64,000 nt of DNA from Terrabacter sp. Root181 (GTDB lineage Bacteria > Actinomycetota > Actinomycetes > Actinomycetales > Dermatophilaceae). Positions 15,651 through 24,320 of the stretch are shown here, one piece after another. The notes beneath the pieces are model-generated. The model searched no databases, was not told the origin of the DNA, and saw only the letters and a program-made list of their open reading frames with translations. The stretch is taken from positions 952,891 to 1,016,890 of the forward strand of contig NZ_LMHU01000001.1 of the NCBI RefSeq assembly GCF_001428505.1, given 5' to 3'. Position 1 is the stretch's first letter, and each line of letters begins with the position of its first letter. Position numbers and translations under genes: made by a program.

Positions 15651-16571
15651 TCAGACGCCGGCGTCCGGCCGGTCCGAGTCCGCCGCGGCGGCCGGGCTCT
15701 CGACGGGACCGAGGGTGGCGCGCAGGTCGCGTCGGGCCGAGTCGATCACCGCTCGACGGGCCCGGAACTGGTCGGGGTCGGCCGTCGGGGCCGTCGCGAG
15801 GTCGGCCCCGACAGCCTCCACCAGGCCACGCAGGAGACCGCGAACGTCGGTGACCCGCTCGGCGCGTGCCCCGTCCGGCGCCTCGGTGGCCAGAGCGTGG
15901 AAGGCCTCGTCGATCTCGAGCAGGCGGGGCTGGGCGGCCGTCCAGATCGGCAGCGCCTCTGCGGCGCTCGGCCGCTCCAGGACCTGGGTGGTGAGAGAGT
16001 CCTCGACCCAGGACGCCTCCCGCTCGGCGGCGAGCAGACGGTCGTCCCAGGCCTGGAGCTCAGCCTGTGCCTGGCGACGCCGGATCAGGAACCAGGTGAG
16101 CGCGCCGAGCAGGATGAGCAGGAGCAGCAGCCACGGCCACCACGTCGTCCCCTCGTCGGACGTGGGCGCCGCTGCGACCTCGGTCGAGGTCGGTGTCGGC
16201 GTCGGGCTCTCGGACGGTGTCTCGGTCACCGTGGCGGTCTCGGTCTCGGTCCGAGTCACCGTGGCCGTCCTCGTCTCCGTCTGCGTCTGCGTCTCGGTCT
16301 TCGTCTGCGTCTGCGTGGCGGTCTCCGTCACGGTCTGGGTCTCGGTCGGGACCGTCCGGGTCGGCAGTGCCGGGAGTGCCGGATCGCTCGTCGCCGACTC
16401 GCTGGCCGCCGGTTCGCTCGCCGCCGGTTCGCTGGCGGACGGCTGCGATGAGCGCTCGACGCTCGGCAGCGTCGTCGGCAGGTTGACTGACCCGCTGCCG
16501 GAGCACGCGGCGAGGACCGAGATCACGGCCAGGGTGGCAAGCGCGCTGGCCAAGGCAGGAATGCGTCTCAT
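15651..16571 (-). CDS. Thr-rich lipoprotein with C-terminal membrane anchor
   Basis: 306 residues. A lipoprotein signal ends at the lipobox VLAAC (Cys about 22). Residues 25-130 are low-complexity, first Ser/Ala/Pro repeats (SEPAASEPAASES) and then a long Thr/Glu/Gln run of TETQT-like units, probably a cell-wall-spanning stalk. A transmembrane segment WWPWLLLLLILLGALTWFLI follows at about 140-160 with RRR after it, then a 140-residue charged, helical cytoplasmic domain. This double anchoring (lipid plus span) is odd. Function unknown. Confidence 0.75.
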   Translation of the reverse strand: MRRIPALASALATLAVISVLAACSGSGSVNLPTTLPSVERSSQPSASEPAASEPAASESATSDPALPALPTRTVPTETQTVTETATQTQTKTETQTQTETRTATVTRTETETATVTETPSESPTPTPTSTEVAAAPTSDEGTTWWPWLLLLLILLGALTWFLIRRRQAQAELQAWDDRLLAAEREASWVEDSLTTQVLERPSAAEALPIWTAAQPRLLEIDEAFHALATEAPDGARAERVTDVRGLLRGLVEAVGADLATAPTADPDQFRARRAVIDSARRDLRATLGPVESPAAAADSDRPDAGV

Positions 16572-16724
16572 GGCCGATTGTGCGCGCACGACACCCCGCT
16601 CGGGCGTCACCCCCGCGGGGTGAGATGGCGGGGAAGGCGAGGGTCGGGGACGCGCTCTCGGCCCGGGACGGCATACGCACTCGGTGGGTAGGGTGCAGAC
16701 GTCAACGACTCGCAGGAGGACCGC

Positions 16725-17246
16725 ATGAGCCTGGACCGACCGGTCGCCCCCAACCCCTACGACCTGCTTCCGCCGGTGCCGTCCTTCACGGTGACGAGCG
16801 CCGACGTCACCGACGGGGCGCCGCTCGGGGACGACCAGGTGGCGGCCGCGGGCAACACCAGCCCGCAGCTGTCGTGGAGCGGTGCGCCCGAGGGGACGCA
16901 GAGCTACGTCGTGACCTGCTTCGACCCCGACGCCCCGACGCCGTCGGGCTTCTGGCACTGGGTGCTCGTCGACGTGCCTGCCGACGTGACGTCGCTCGAC
17001 ACCGGCGCAGCCTCGGGAGCCTTGCCGGGCAAGGCTTTCCACGTGCGCAACGACAGCGGTGAGAAGGGTTTCATGGGTGCCGCGCCCCCGAAGGGCGACA
17101 TGCCGCACCGCTACTTCTTCGTCGTCCACGCCGTGTCGGAGCCGACACTCGGCGTCGACGACTCGGTGTCTCCGGCGGTCGTGTCGTTCAACCTCGCCTT
17201 CAAGTCGCTCGGCCGCGCCGTCGTCCACGGCACGTACCAGCACTGA
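16725..17246 (+). CDS. YbhB/YbcL family (PEBP, Raf-kinase-inhibitor-like) protein
   Basis: 173 residues with the phosphatidylethanolamine-binding fold signatures: [33 protein letters not shown] (ligand-pocket Asp-Pro and Trp-His) and the late [23 protein letters not shown] lies 7 bases before the ATG. No signal peptide, so it is cytoplasmic. Bacterial members have no settled role. It is divergent from the lipoprotein gene and appears monocistronic. Confidence 0.9.
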   Translation: MSLDRPVAPNPYDLLPPVPSFTVTSADVTDGAPLGDDQVAAAGNTSPQLSWSGAPEGTQSYVVTCFDPDAPTPSGFWHWVLVDVPADVTSLDTGAASGALPGKAFHVRNDSGEKGFMGAAPPKGDMPHRYFFVVHAVSEPTLGVDDSVSPAVVSFNLAFKSLGRAVVHGTYQH

Positions 17247-17306
17247 CACCGTCGGCGTCACCCCGATGGCGTCTGCCGGGTCGCTCGCTGGGCGGCCCGG
17301 CTGACG

Positions 17307-17900
17307 TCAGGCGAAGGTGAAGTGACCGGACCTGGGTGTCCAGCCGTCGGGCGGGTCCTCACCCACGCGTCCGTCGACGGCCTCGCGCAACAGGTCGGCG
17401 TGACCGGTGTGACGGGAGTACTCCTCGACGAAGTCGGACACGAGGCGACGCAGGTTGGCGTGCCGGCCGTCGGGCATCGAGGCGTGGACGGGCTGGTCGA
17501 GGTCGCCCGCGTCGAGCGCTGCGCGGAGCCGGGTGCGTGATCGCTGCACGGCTCCGTCGTAGAGGTCGTAAAGGCTCTCGGCGGAGTCCTGAGCGGCCGA
17601 CTCGAAGTCCCAGTCGTCGCTGCCGTCCCAGCCGGTCGCGTCCCACGGGGCGCCCATGGGCTCGCCGCGCAGCTTGTGCGTGAAGATGTAGTCCTCGTTC
17701 GCGGCGAGGTGCTTGAGGAGGCCGCCGAGGGTGAGGCTCGAGGCTCCGACGCGGGTCCGCAGGCCGGCGCCGTCGAGGTCGTCGGCCTTCCAGCGGAAGG
17801 TCGCTCGCATCCGCTCGAGGGAGCCCACGAGCTGCTCGACGTCGGTGCCGGCGAGCGGTGGCTCCCACGGGGTCTGGTTCGTCATCGGTTCGGTGCTCAT
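17307..17900 (-). CDS. DinB/DUF664 family protein
   Basis: 197 residues forming the four-helix DinB-like bundle: TLGGLLKHLAANEDYIFT with the metal-ligand-type His, SRTRLRAALDAGDLDQPV in the middle and VEEYSRHTGHADLLREAVDG at the end, the typical HxGxxDxxRE ending. Members include mycothiol-dependent transferases, and this genome makes mycothiol, so a thiol-transferase role is plausible. I start at the ATG at 17900, six bases after a TACGGT box on the minus strand (leaderless type). Confidence 0.85.
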   Translation of the reverse strand: MSTEPMTNQTPWEPPLAGTDVEQLVGSLERMRATFRWKADDLDGAGLRTRVGASSLTLGGLLKHLAANEDYIFTHKLRGEPMGAPWDATGWDGSDDWDFESAAQDSAESLYDLYDGAVQRSRTRLRAALDAGDLDQPVHASMPDGRHANLRRLVSDFVEEYSRHTGHADLLREAVDGRVGEDPPDGWTPRSGHFTFA

Positions 17901-18041
17901 GGACCGACCGTAGGCAGGGTCCCGGACGGTCGACGTCCGCCTCGTGAGGGCGTCCGAAGGTCGCCGGACGACGAGACCCGCGCCGCCGTCGTCTGCGGTG
18001 CGGGTCTCGCCCGGGTCCGGGTGCACGGAGGGAGCGCGCGG

Positions 18042-18830
18042 TCAGGCGCTCATGAGCTCCTCGGTCTCGAGGTGGGTGCGCAGCTCGGCGAGCACCCGGC
18101 GCAACAGGCGGCTGACCTGCATGGCGCTCAGGCCCATCGTCTGGGCGATCTCGGCCTGCGTCATGTCGTGCGCGAAGCGCAGCTCGACGATCTCCTGCTC
18201 ACGTGGGGGCAGTCGCTTGAGCGCCGTCCGGACGACGATGCCGTCGTCGAGGCCGGGGTCGGACTGGTGCTCGGCGCGGGCGTCGACGAGGTCGAGGACA
18301 GGGCGCCCGCCCTCCGTCGTGGCCGCGTCGAGCGACGCCGGCCGAAGGTTCGTCGAGGCGACCTGCGCCTCCTTGACCTGCTCGAGCGTCAGCTCGAGCG
18401 ACGCGGCCAGGTCGGCCTGCGTGGGCTCGTGGCCCAGAGTCTGCTCGAGGCGGGTGCGCGCGTCGGTGACGAGCTGGCGCCGCTCCTGCAGGCCGCGCGG
18501 GGGACGGACGAGCCACCCGTGGTCGCGGAAGTGGCGGCGCAGCTCGCCGGTGATGGTGGGCGTCGCGTAGGCGCCGAACTCCGTCTCGTGGGACAGGTCG
18601 AAACGCCGAATCGCCTTGAGCAGAGCCAGAAAGGCGACCTGCTCGAGGTCTTCGCGGTCGAGACCCTTGCCGGAGTAGCGGTGGGCGAGCGACCGGGCCA
18701 GTGGCATGTGCAGCCGGGTCACCGTCTCGAGTGCCTGCGCCCTCTCCGTCTCGGAGTCCGAGGTGCGGAAGGCGGTGATGAGCTCACGGGTGCGGGCGTC
18801 CTTGCGGGGACCGCGCGAGGGGTCGGTCAT
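18042..18830 (-). CDS. SigB/SigF-type RNA polymerase sigma factor
   Basis: 262 residues. Region 2 (YSGKGLDREDLEQVAFLALLKAIRRFD), region 3 (the PPRGLQERRQL stretch) and region 4 with HTH (LPPREQEIVELRFAHDMTQAEIAQTMGLSAMQVSRLL) are all present, as in general-stress and sporulation-type sigma-70 factors of the SigB/F/G group. The ATG at 18830 sits behind GGATGGAGC; a longer in-frame start at 18911 is possible. No anti-sigma factor gene is adjacent; the HATPase protein at 45737-46714 is a distant candidate partner. Confidence 0.9.
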   Translation of the reverse strand: MTDPSRGPRKDARTRELITAFRTSDSETERAQALETVTRLHMPLARSLAHRYSGKGLDREDLEQVAFLALLKAIRRFDLSHETEFGAYATPTITGELRRHFRDHGWLVRPPRGLQERRQLVTDARTRLEQTLGHEPTQADLAASLELTLEQVKEAQVASTNLRPASLDAATTEGGRPVLDLVDARAEHQSDPGLDDGIVVRTALKRLPPREQEIVELRFAHDMTQAEIAQTMGLSAMQVSRLLRRVLAELRTHLETEELMSA

Positions 18831-18953
18831 GTCTGCTCCATCCAGGGATGTGGGTGGCGGCACCTTCTTGACCGACAGGAGGACCCTAGACAAAGTCTCA
18901 ACATTGCACAAGGGCTGGACAGTCGAGCCCGGCCGATCCGGGCCCGCGCGCCC

Positions 18954-19268
18954 TCACGCAGGGCGGTGCAGCACCGCTCCCACGGGGGTGACCACGAGCT
19001 CGCCGTCTCCGACCTGCGCCACGGTGCCGTCGACGATCAGCGACCGGTCGCCGGCCTCCCGGGGCGGGAACACGAGCGTCACGCCGCCGCGATCCCCGAC
19101 GAGCCGGGTCGCGGTCGCGCCGATCCGGTCGACGACCAGCCGGTCGCCGTCGAGCCTCGGCCGGACGCCGAGCACGTGCGGCCGTTCCTCCCCGAGACAC
19201 ACGAGGAACGCGTAGTCGTGGCGCCCCATCGCCTCGCCCAGCTCCGACAGCTCGACCTTGACGCTCAT
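18954..19268 (-). CDS. Pyridoxamine-5'-phosphate-oxidase-like (split-barrel) protein
   Basis: 104 residues, starting at an ATG behind GGAGG. Strand pattern and residues (YAFLVCLGEERPHVLGVRP, then VTLVFPP and SLIVDGTVAQVGDGELVVTP) match the small flavin- or F420-binding split barrels related to PNPOx. Such short members often act as reductases or only bind the cofactor. It is divergent from lutA. Confidence 0.75.
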   Translation of the reverse strand: MSVKVELSELGEAMGRHDYAFLVCLGEERPHVLGVRPRLDGDRLVVDRIGATATRLVGDRGGVTLVFPPREAGDRSLIVDGTVAQVGDGELVVTPVGAVLHRPA

Positions 19269-19389
19269 GGCGACCTCCACCGTCCGGGATCCGCACCGGC
19301 GGTGGCGCGGACGTCCCCACCATCGTCCACCCGCTCGTCGATCGCTCGTCCACCGACGACGGCGAGCTCCGCTGTGCGAGGGTGTTCGT

Positions 19390-20145
19390 ATGCGTGTGGC
19401 GTTGATGGTGACCTGCCTCAACGACGCGATGTTCCCGGATGCCGGCAAGGCCGTGGTGACGCTGCTGCGCCGGCTGGGCGTCGACGTCGAGTTCCCCGCC
19501 GCTCAGACCTGTTGCGGTCAGCCGATGGTCAACACCGGCTACCTCGACGAGGCCGTGCCGGTCGTCCGCAGCTTCGTGCGGGCCTTCGAGGGCTACGACG
19601 CCGTCGTCACGCCGTCGGGGTCGTGCGCCGGATCCGCGCGCCACCAGCACTCGATCGTCGCGCGACGCTCCGGTGACCCCGGCCTCGCGACCGCGGTCGC
19701 CGAGATCTCCCCGCGGGTGCACGAGCTGTCCGAGTTCCTCGTCGACGTCCTCGGCGTCGAGGACGTGGGGGCGTCCTTCCCGCACGCCGTCACCTACCAC
19801 CCGACGTGCCACTCGCTGCGGATGCTGGGCGTCGGCGACCGTCCCGAGCGGCTCCTCCGTGCGGTCCGGGGCCTCCGGCTGCTCGACCTCCCGCGGGCCG
19901 AGGAGTGCTGCGGCTTCGGCGGCACCTTCGCACTGAAGAACGCCGACACCTCCGTCGCGATGGGCGCCGACAAGGCTCGGCACGTGCGCGAGTCCGGGGC
20001 CGAGGTGCTCGTCGCCGGCGACAGCTCGTGCCTCATGCACATCGGTGGCCTGCTGACGCGCCAGCGGGCCGGGGTCCGCGTGATGCACCTCGCCGAGGTG
20101 CTGGCGTCGACCGAGGGCGCGACACGCGCCGGGGCCGCCCGATGA
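19390..20145 (+). CDS. lutA: Lactate utilisation protein A, (Fe-S)-binding subunit
   Basis: 251 residues of the CCG-domain family (YkgE/LutA). Two cysteine-rich CCG-type motifs are visible: TCCGQPMVNTGY at about 37-48 and EECCGFGGTF at about 174-183, with further Cys in PSGSCAG and YHPTCHSLR. In Bacillus LutABC forms an iron-sulfur L-lactate oxidation system. First gene of an operon with 4-base ATGA overlaps to lutB. Confidence 0.93.
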   Translation: MRVALMVTCLNDAMFPDAGKAVVTLLRRLGVDVEFPAAQTCCGQPMVNTGYLDEAVPVVRSFVRAFEGYDAVVTPSGSCAGSARHQHSIVARRSGDPGLATAVAEISPRVHELSEFLVDVLGVEDVGASFPHAVTYHPTCHSLRMLGVGDRPERLLRAVRGLRLLDLPRAEECCGFGGTFALKNADTSVAMGADKARHVRESGAEVLVAGDSSCLMHIGGLLTRQRAGVRVMHLAEVLASTEGATRAGAAR

Positions 20146-21632
20146 GCCGCACCTTCGTCGGTATGCCGCCGTTCCCCACTGCCGCTCGTGCCGCCCTCGC
20201 GGACACGCAGCTGCGTGCCAACCTCGCCCACGCGACGACGACCATCCGCGCCAAGCGAGCCGCCGTCGTCGCCGAGCTCGACGACTGGGAGGCGCTCCGG
20301 CTCCGTGCCGCCGCGATCAAGGACGACGTCCTGCTCCACCTGGACGAGCACCTCGTCCGGCTCGAGGAGTCGCTCACCGCGCGCGGCGCCGTCGTGCACT
20401 GGGCGCGCACCGCGGAGGAGGCGTCGGAGGTCGTGGCGCAGGTCGCGCGGGCCCACGGCGTCGACGAGGTGGTCAAGGTCAAGTCGATGGCGACGCAGGA
20501 GGTCGAGCTCAACGAACACCTTGCGGCGCAGGGCATCTCGGCGTGGGAGACCGACCTCGCCGAGCTCATCGTCCAGCTCGGCGACGACCTCCCGAGCCAC
20601 ATCCTCGTGCCCGCCATCCACCGCAACCGCGCCGAGATCCGCGCCATCTTCGAGCGGGAGATGGCGCGCGTCGGCCGCCCCGCTCCGGCCGACCTCACCG
20701 ACGACCCGGTGCGCCTGGCCGAGGCGGCCCGCCTTCACCTGCGCGAGAAGTTCCTCCGCGCCAAGGTCGGGGTCAGTGGCGCCAACTTCGCCGTCGCGGA
20801 CTCCGGCACCCTCGTCGTCGTCGAGTCCGAGGGCAACGGCCGCATGTGCCTGACCCTCCCCGAGGTCCTCGTGTCGGTCGTCGGCATCGAGAAGGTGGTG
20901 CCGACGTGGACCGAGCTCGACGTCTTCCTCACCCTGCTGCCGCGCTCGTCGACGGGTGAGCGGATGAACCCTTACACCTCGACGTGGTCAGGCGTGACTC
21001 CGGGCGACGGCCCGCAGGAGGTGCACGTCGTCCTCCTCGACAACGGCCGCACCCGCGCGCTCGCCGACGAGGTCGGCCGGCAGGCCCTGAGGTGCATCCG
21101 GTGCTCGGCCTGCCTCAACGTGTGCCCGGTCTACGAGCGAACCGGCGGGCACGCGTACGGCTCGGTCTACCCGGGGCCCATCGGCGCCATCCTCAACCCG
21201 CTCCTCAAGGGCGTCGGCCACGACGAGCAGACCGACTCGCTGCCGTACGCGTCGTCGCTGTGCGGGGCGTGCTTCGAGGCCTGCCCCGTGCGCATCGACA
21301 TCCCGAGCGTCCTCGTCGACCTGCGCGCCCAGGTCGTCGACGCCCACCGGTCGGGGGTCCCCAAGCCCGAGGCGCTCGCCATGCGAGCCGCGGCCGCCGC
21401 CTTCGGGTCGGGCGGCCGGCTCGCGGCCGCCGAGCAGGCGTCCGGCCTCGCGGGCCGTGCTCTCGACGCCCTCTCCTCCCTGACCCGTCGCGGCCGTCGT
21501 GCCGGTGGCCGCCGCCTGGTCGGTCGCCTCCCCGGTCCCGGTGCCGCCTGGACCGACGCGCGCGACCTCCCGGTTCCGCCTCGGGAGTCCTTCCGGGCCT
21601 GGTGGAAGCGCACGGACGGAGGCACCCGATGA
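20142..21632 (+). CDS. lutB: Lactate utilisation protein B, iron-sulfur oxidoreductase
   Basis: 496 residues. The N-terminal LUD domain (about 60-290) is followed by a ferredoxin-like region with two cysteine sets: RCIRCSACLNVCPVY and LCGACFEACPVRIDIP, the usual 2x[4Fe-4S] arrangement. A Pro/Arg-rich tail ends in FRAWWKRTDGG as in other LutB proteins. ATG overlaps the lutA stop and TGA overlaps the lutC start, so the three are coupled. Electrons from lactate presumably pass through it to the quinone pool. Confidence 0.95.
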   Translation: MSRTFVGMPPFPTAARAALADTQLRANLAHATTTIRAKRAAVVAELDDWEALRLRAAAIKDDVLLHLDEHLVRLEESLTARGAVVHWARTAEEASEVVAQVARAHGVDEVVKVKSMATQEVELNEHLAAQGISAWETDLAELIVQLGDDLPSHILVPAIHRNRAEIRAIFEREMARVGRPAPADLTDDPVRLAEAARLHLREKFLRAKVGVSGANFAVADSGTLVVVESEGNGRMCLTLPEVLVSVVGIEKVVPTWTELDVFLTLLPRSSTGERMNPYTSTWSGVTPGDGPQEVHVVLLDNGRTRALADEVGRQALRCIRCSACLNVCPVYERTGGHAYGSVYPGPIGAILNPLLKGVGHDEQTDSLPYASSLCGACFEACPVRIDIPSVLVDLRAQVVDAHRSGVPKPEALAMRAAAAAFGSGGRLAAAEQASGLAGRALDALSSLTRRGRRAGGRRLVGRLPGPGAAWTDARDLPVPPRESFRAWWKRTDGGTR

Positions 21633-22246
21633 GTGCGCGCGACGAGATCCTCGCGGCCGTCCGGGGTGCCGTCGCCACCGCGCGTCGCCCGGTCGAGGTC
21701 CCACCGCTCGACCGGCCCGAGCGGGAGGGCGACGTCGACCTGTTCGCCGCGCGGGTCGCCGACTACCGCGCCACCGTCGTGCGGTGCCCGCCCGAGGGCG
21801 TCGCCGCGGCCATCGCCGCGGCCCTGCCCGAACGTGCCACCGTCGTCGTCCCCGACGGGATGCCGTATGCCGTCCCCGGCGCGGTCCCCGACGCCGGCCT
21901 GTCGTCCGCGGAGCTCGACGCGACCACGGCCGTGGTCACGACGGCGACCGTCGCGATCGCGACGACCGGGACGATCGTGCTCTCGCACGGGGCGGGGGAG
22001 GGGCGACGGGTGCTGACGCTCGTGCCCGACGTGCACGTGTGCGTCGTCCGCGCCGACCAGGTCGTCGACGACGTCCCGGCTGCCGTGCGACGTCTCGACC
22101 CGGCGCGTCCGACGACGTGGATCAGCGGCCCGTCGGCGACGAGCGACATCGAGCTGAGCCGCGTCGAGGGTGTCCACGGACCCCGTACCCTCCACGTCGT
22201 CCTCGTCGGCCCGGCGGACGGCACGCCCCCGGGGGCCGTCAGCTGA
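21629..22246 (+). CDS. lutC: Lactate utilisation protein C (LUD domain)
   Basis: 205 residues, LUD fold: TTATVAIATTGTIVLSHG and the closing ISGPSATSDIELSRVEGVHGPRTLHVVLV are characteristic of LutC/YkgG. Last gene of lutABC, overlapping lutB by 4 bases. No GntR-type LutR regulator is adjacent. Confidence 0.95.
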   Translation: MSARDEILAAVRGAVATARRPVEVPPLDRPEREGDVDLFAARVADYRATVVRCPPEGVAAAIAAALPERATVVVPDGMPYAVPGAVPDAGLSSAELDATTAVVTTATVAIATTGTIVLSHGAGEGRRVLTLVPDVHVCVVRADQVVDDVPAAVRRLDPARPTTWISGPSATSDIELSRVEGVHGPRTLHVVLVGPADGTPPGAVS

Positions 22247-22365
22247 CGCGAGTCAGCGCCGGCCGGTCGTCGCCCACGAGGGCAGCGTCGTGCCGAGCGC
22301 CTCCAGCCGGTGTAGGAGCCCGCCGGGACGAGCCTGGCGTGGGCGCCGGGGGTTAGCCTGCGGGG

Positions 22366-22977
22366 ATGAGTGAGAGCGACCACCACGCCCCGAGGCGGCC
22401 CGCCTTCTTCAGCGAGGCCGCCCTCGAGGCGCACGGTCCCGCCTACGACCCGACGGAGCAGATCCACGTCGCGCACGAGACGGCCCTCGCGCTCGTCCAC
22501 GCCGGACGTGCGGCGTCCGACCCGGCCGTGACGCAGAAGCTCGTCGCGCTCGTCGACGACATCGGCCTGTCGACGCTCGCCGAGCTGTGGTCACAGCGCC
22601 CCGCCCGGTCGCTCCCGGGAGCGCTCTGGCGTCTCTACGTGCTGCGTGAGTGGGTGCAGCGGGCGCCTGAGGAGGCGAGCCGGGAGTATGCCGCCGGCAT
22701 CCGTTTCACCGGCCCCAACCACGCCGTCGCCGGTGCGGCCGAGCCGCCGGGGCCCCAGGAGATGGGGCGGGTCATCGACGAGGTGCTGCGCGGTGTGTTC
22801 GAGGGCGACCTCGCCGTCGCCCTCGAGCGGGCCTCGGCGTTCTGCCGCGTCGTCTCGGCCGGCCGTGCCGACATCTCGTCGGGCGACGAGTCCGCCGAGC
22901 AGGCCGCCAACGTCCTCGTCATGGCCGAGGACCTCACCGTGTGCGCGCGCCTGTGGCGGGCCGACGCGCTGGACTGA
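22366..22977 (+). CDS. Conserved actinobacterial protein of unknown function
   Basis: 203 residues, helical and acidic, cytoplasmic, no motif recognised. Features include SLPGALWRLYVLREWV and FEGDLAVALERASAFCRVVSAGRAD. A TAGCCT box ends six bases before the ATG, so it is probably leaderless. I recall similar sequences in other actinobacteria under vague names; no function should be inferred. Confidence 0.75.
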   Translation: MSESDHHAPRRPAFFSEAALEAHGPAYDPTEQIHVAHETALALVHAGRAASDPAVTQKLVALVDDIGLSTLAELWSQRPARSLPGALWRLYVLREWVQRAPEEASREYAAGIRFTGPNHAVAGAAEPPGPQEMGRVIDEVLRGVFEGDLAVALERASAFCRVVSAGRADISSGDESAEQAANVLVMAEDLTVCARLWRADALD

Positions 22978-23251
22978 GGCGGCTCGTAGTCGTCGGGGCT
23001 TGCGTCAGCGCGTCTTTGGTGATCCGTTCGGACGGCTTTATTCTTGGACGCGCGTCGGGTCGTGGTAGCCCCGGGTCCCAAATTCAGCCGCTACGAGCGG
23101 CCCAGTGCCGAGAGGCGCTCCCGACCCGACGCAACCTCGGTCGCCGTCACGTCACGGTCGTTCACGGCCCACCCCGATAGCACGCGCCACGCCCTCATCT
23201 CGTTTGGGGCTTCCCCCCACGGGCCCCGGGGTCGGCACCTAGATTGGACCC

Positions 23252-23521
23252 ATGACGCCCGAGGAGGAGCGGTCCGGAGACCTGCTCGATGTCGCACTCG
23301 CCGACGAGATCGAGCTCGTGAGCGACCTCGTGGTGGCGGCGTCCTCCAGCCCGCGCCACTTCACGCCCGACGAGGTCGACGAGCTGCTCGGCATACCGGG
23401 TGAGGACCCCGGCGACCCAGCGGCCGGGCCCGCGGCAGCCGCCGACGCCTCCTCCCCTGAGATCCCCAGCACCGACGGCTCACGGGCCTCGGGGCCGTCG
23501 CTCGCCGACCCGGCCGAGTGA
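23252..23521 (+). CDS. Small acidic protein of unknown function
   Basis: 89 residues. The first half (EERSGDLLDVALADEIELVSDLVVAAS, then FTPDEVDELLGI) looks like two helices, and the second half is disordered Ala/Pro/Gly-rich sequence. A TAGATT box lies six bases before the ATG (leaderless type), which supports it being real. The 274-bp gap before it shows no gene. Confidence 0.55.
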   Translation: MTPEEERSGDLLDVALADEIELVSDLVVAASSSPRHFTPDEVDELLGIPGEDPGDPAAGPAAAADASSPEIPSTDGSRASGPSLADPAE

Positions 23522-23692
23522 CCCGTTCCCGTCCGCACGCCGAACCGGGTGCTGTGGGCGCCTTCCTGCACGCAGCTCCCGAGCCGCCCGGTCGGTCCGG
23601 CGTGAACGCCGGATTGACGCCGGGTTGCGCCGGAGTGACTCAGACGCCGTAGCATCTTCCCGGACCAGACCTCGATCGACCGGAGCGCCCCC

Positions 23693-24313
23693 GTGGGTTT
23701 TCGCCTCACACCCCAGGACACGAGCTTTTTCTCCCTCTTCACCTCCTCCGCCCAACTCCTCGTCGAGGCGACCCGGGAGCTGACCCGGTTCCTCGAGGTC
23801 GAGCCCTCGAAGCGGCAGGCGGTGGCTGACCGGCTCAAGGACCTCGAGCACGCCGCCGACGACGCGACGCACGAGCTCATCAACAAGGTCAACAGCTCGT
23901 TCATCACGCCCTTCGACCGCGAGGACATCCACAACCTCGCCGCGTCGCTCGACGACTGCATGGACTACATCGAGGAGACCGCCGACCTCATCGTGCTCTA
24001 CCGCATGGGCGAGATCCCCGAGGGTCTTGCCGAGCAGTTCGAGATCCTCGCCCGCATGGCCGAGGTGACCGCCGAAGCCATGCCGCGGCTGCGCTCGCTG
24101 AAGGACCTCAAGAGCTACTGGATCGAGATCAACCGCCTCGAGAACCAGGCCGACTCCCTGCACCGCAAGATGGTGGCCGCCCTCTTCAACAACTCGCCCG
24201 ACCCGGTCAACGTGATCAAGGTCAAGGCCATCGTCGACGGCTTCGAGAACGCCGCCGACGCGTTCGAGAAGGTCGCCCACGTGGTCGAGGGCATCGCGGT
24301 CAAGGAGTCCTGA
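23693..24313 (+). CDS. DUF47/PhoU-like Pit accessory protein
   Basis: 206 residues, all-helical PhoU-like bundle: RLKDLEHAADDATHELINKVNSSFITPFDREDIHNLAASLDD is the DUF47 signature with metal-binding Asp/Glu residues. It starts at GTG and ends 7 bases before the phosphate transporter gene, the usual pairing. DUF47 proteins are thought to regulate Pit transport. Confidence 0.93.
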   Translation: MGFRLTPQDTSFFSLFTSSAQLLVEATRELTRFLEVEPSKRQAVADRLKDLEHAADDATHELINKVNSSFITPFDREDIHNLAASLDDCMDYIEETADLIVLYRMGEIPEGLAEQFEILARMAEVTAEAMPRLRSLKDLKSYWIEINRLENQADSLHRKMVAALFNNSPDPVNVIKVKAIVDGFENAADAFEKVAHVVEGIAVKES

Positions 24314-24320
24314 CCCGCTG

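Noticed and set aside
16185-16345. Short repeated units that might suggest a CRISPR or tandem-repeat locus
   Set aside because: They are in-frame Thr/Glu/Gln codon repeats of the lipoprotein; there are no unique spacers.
17936-19676. 666-codon plus-strand frame across the sigma factor region
   Set aside because: Antisense to the sigma factor and split-barrel genes and overlapping lutA in another frame; no domain content.
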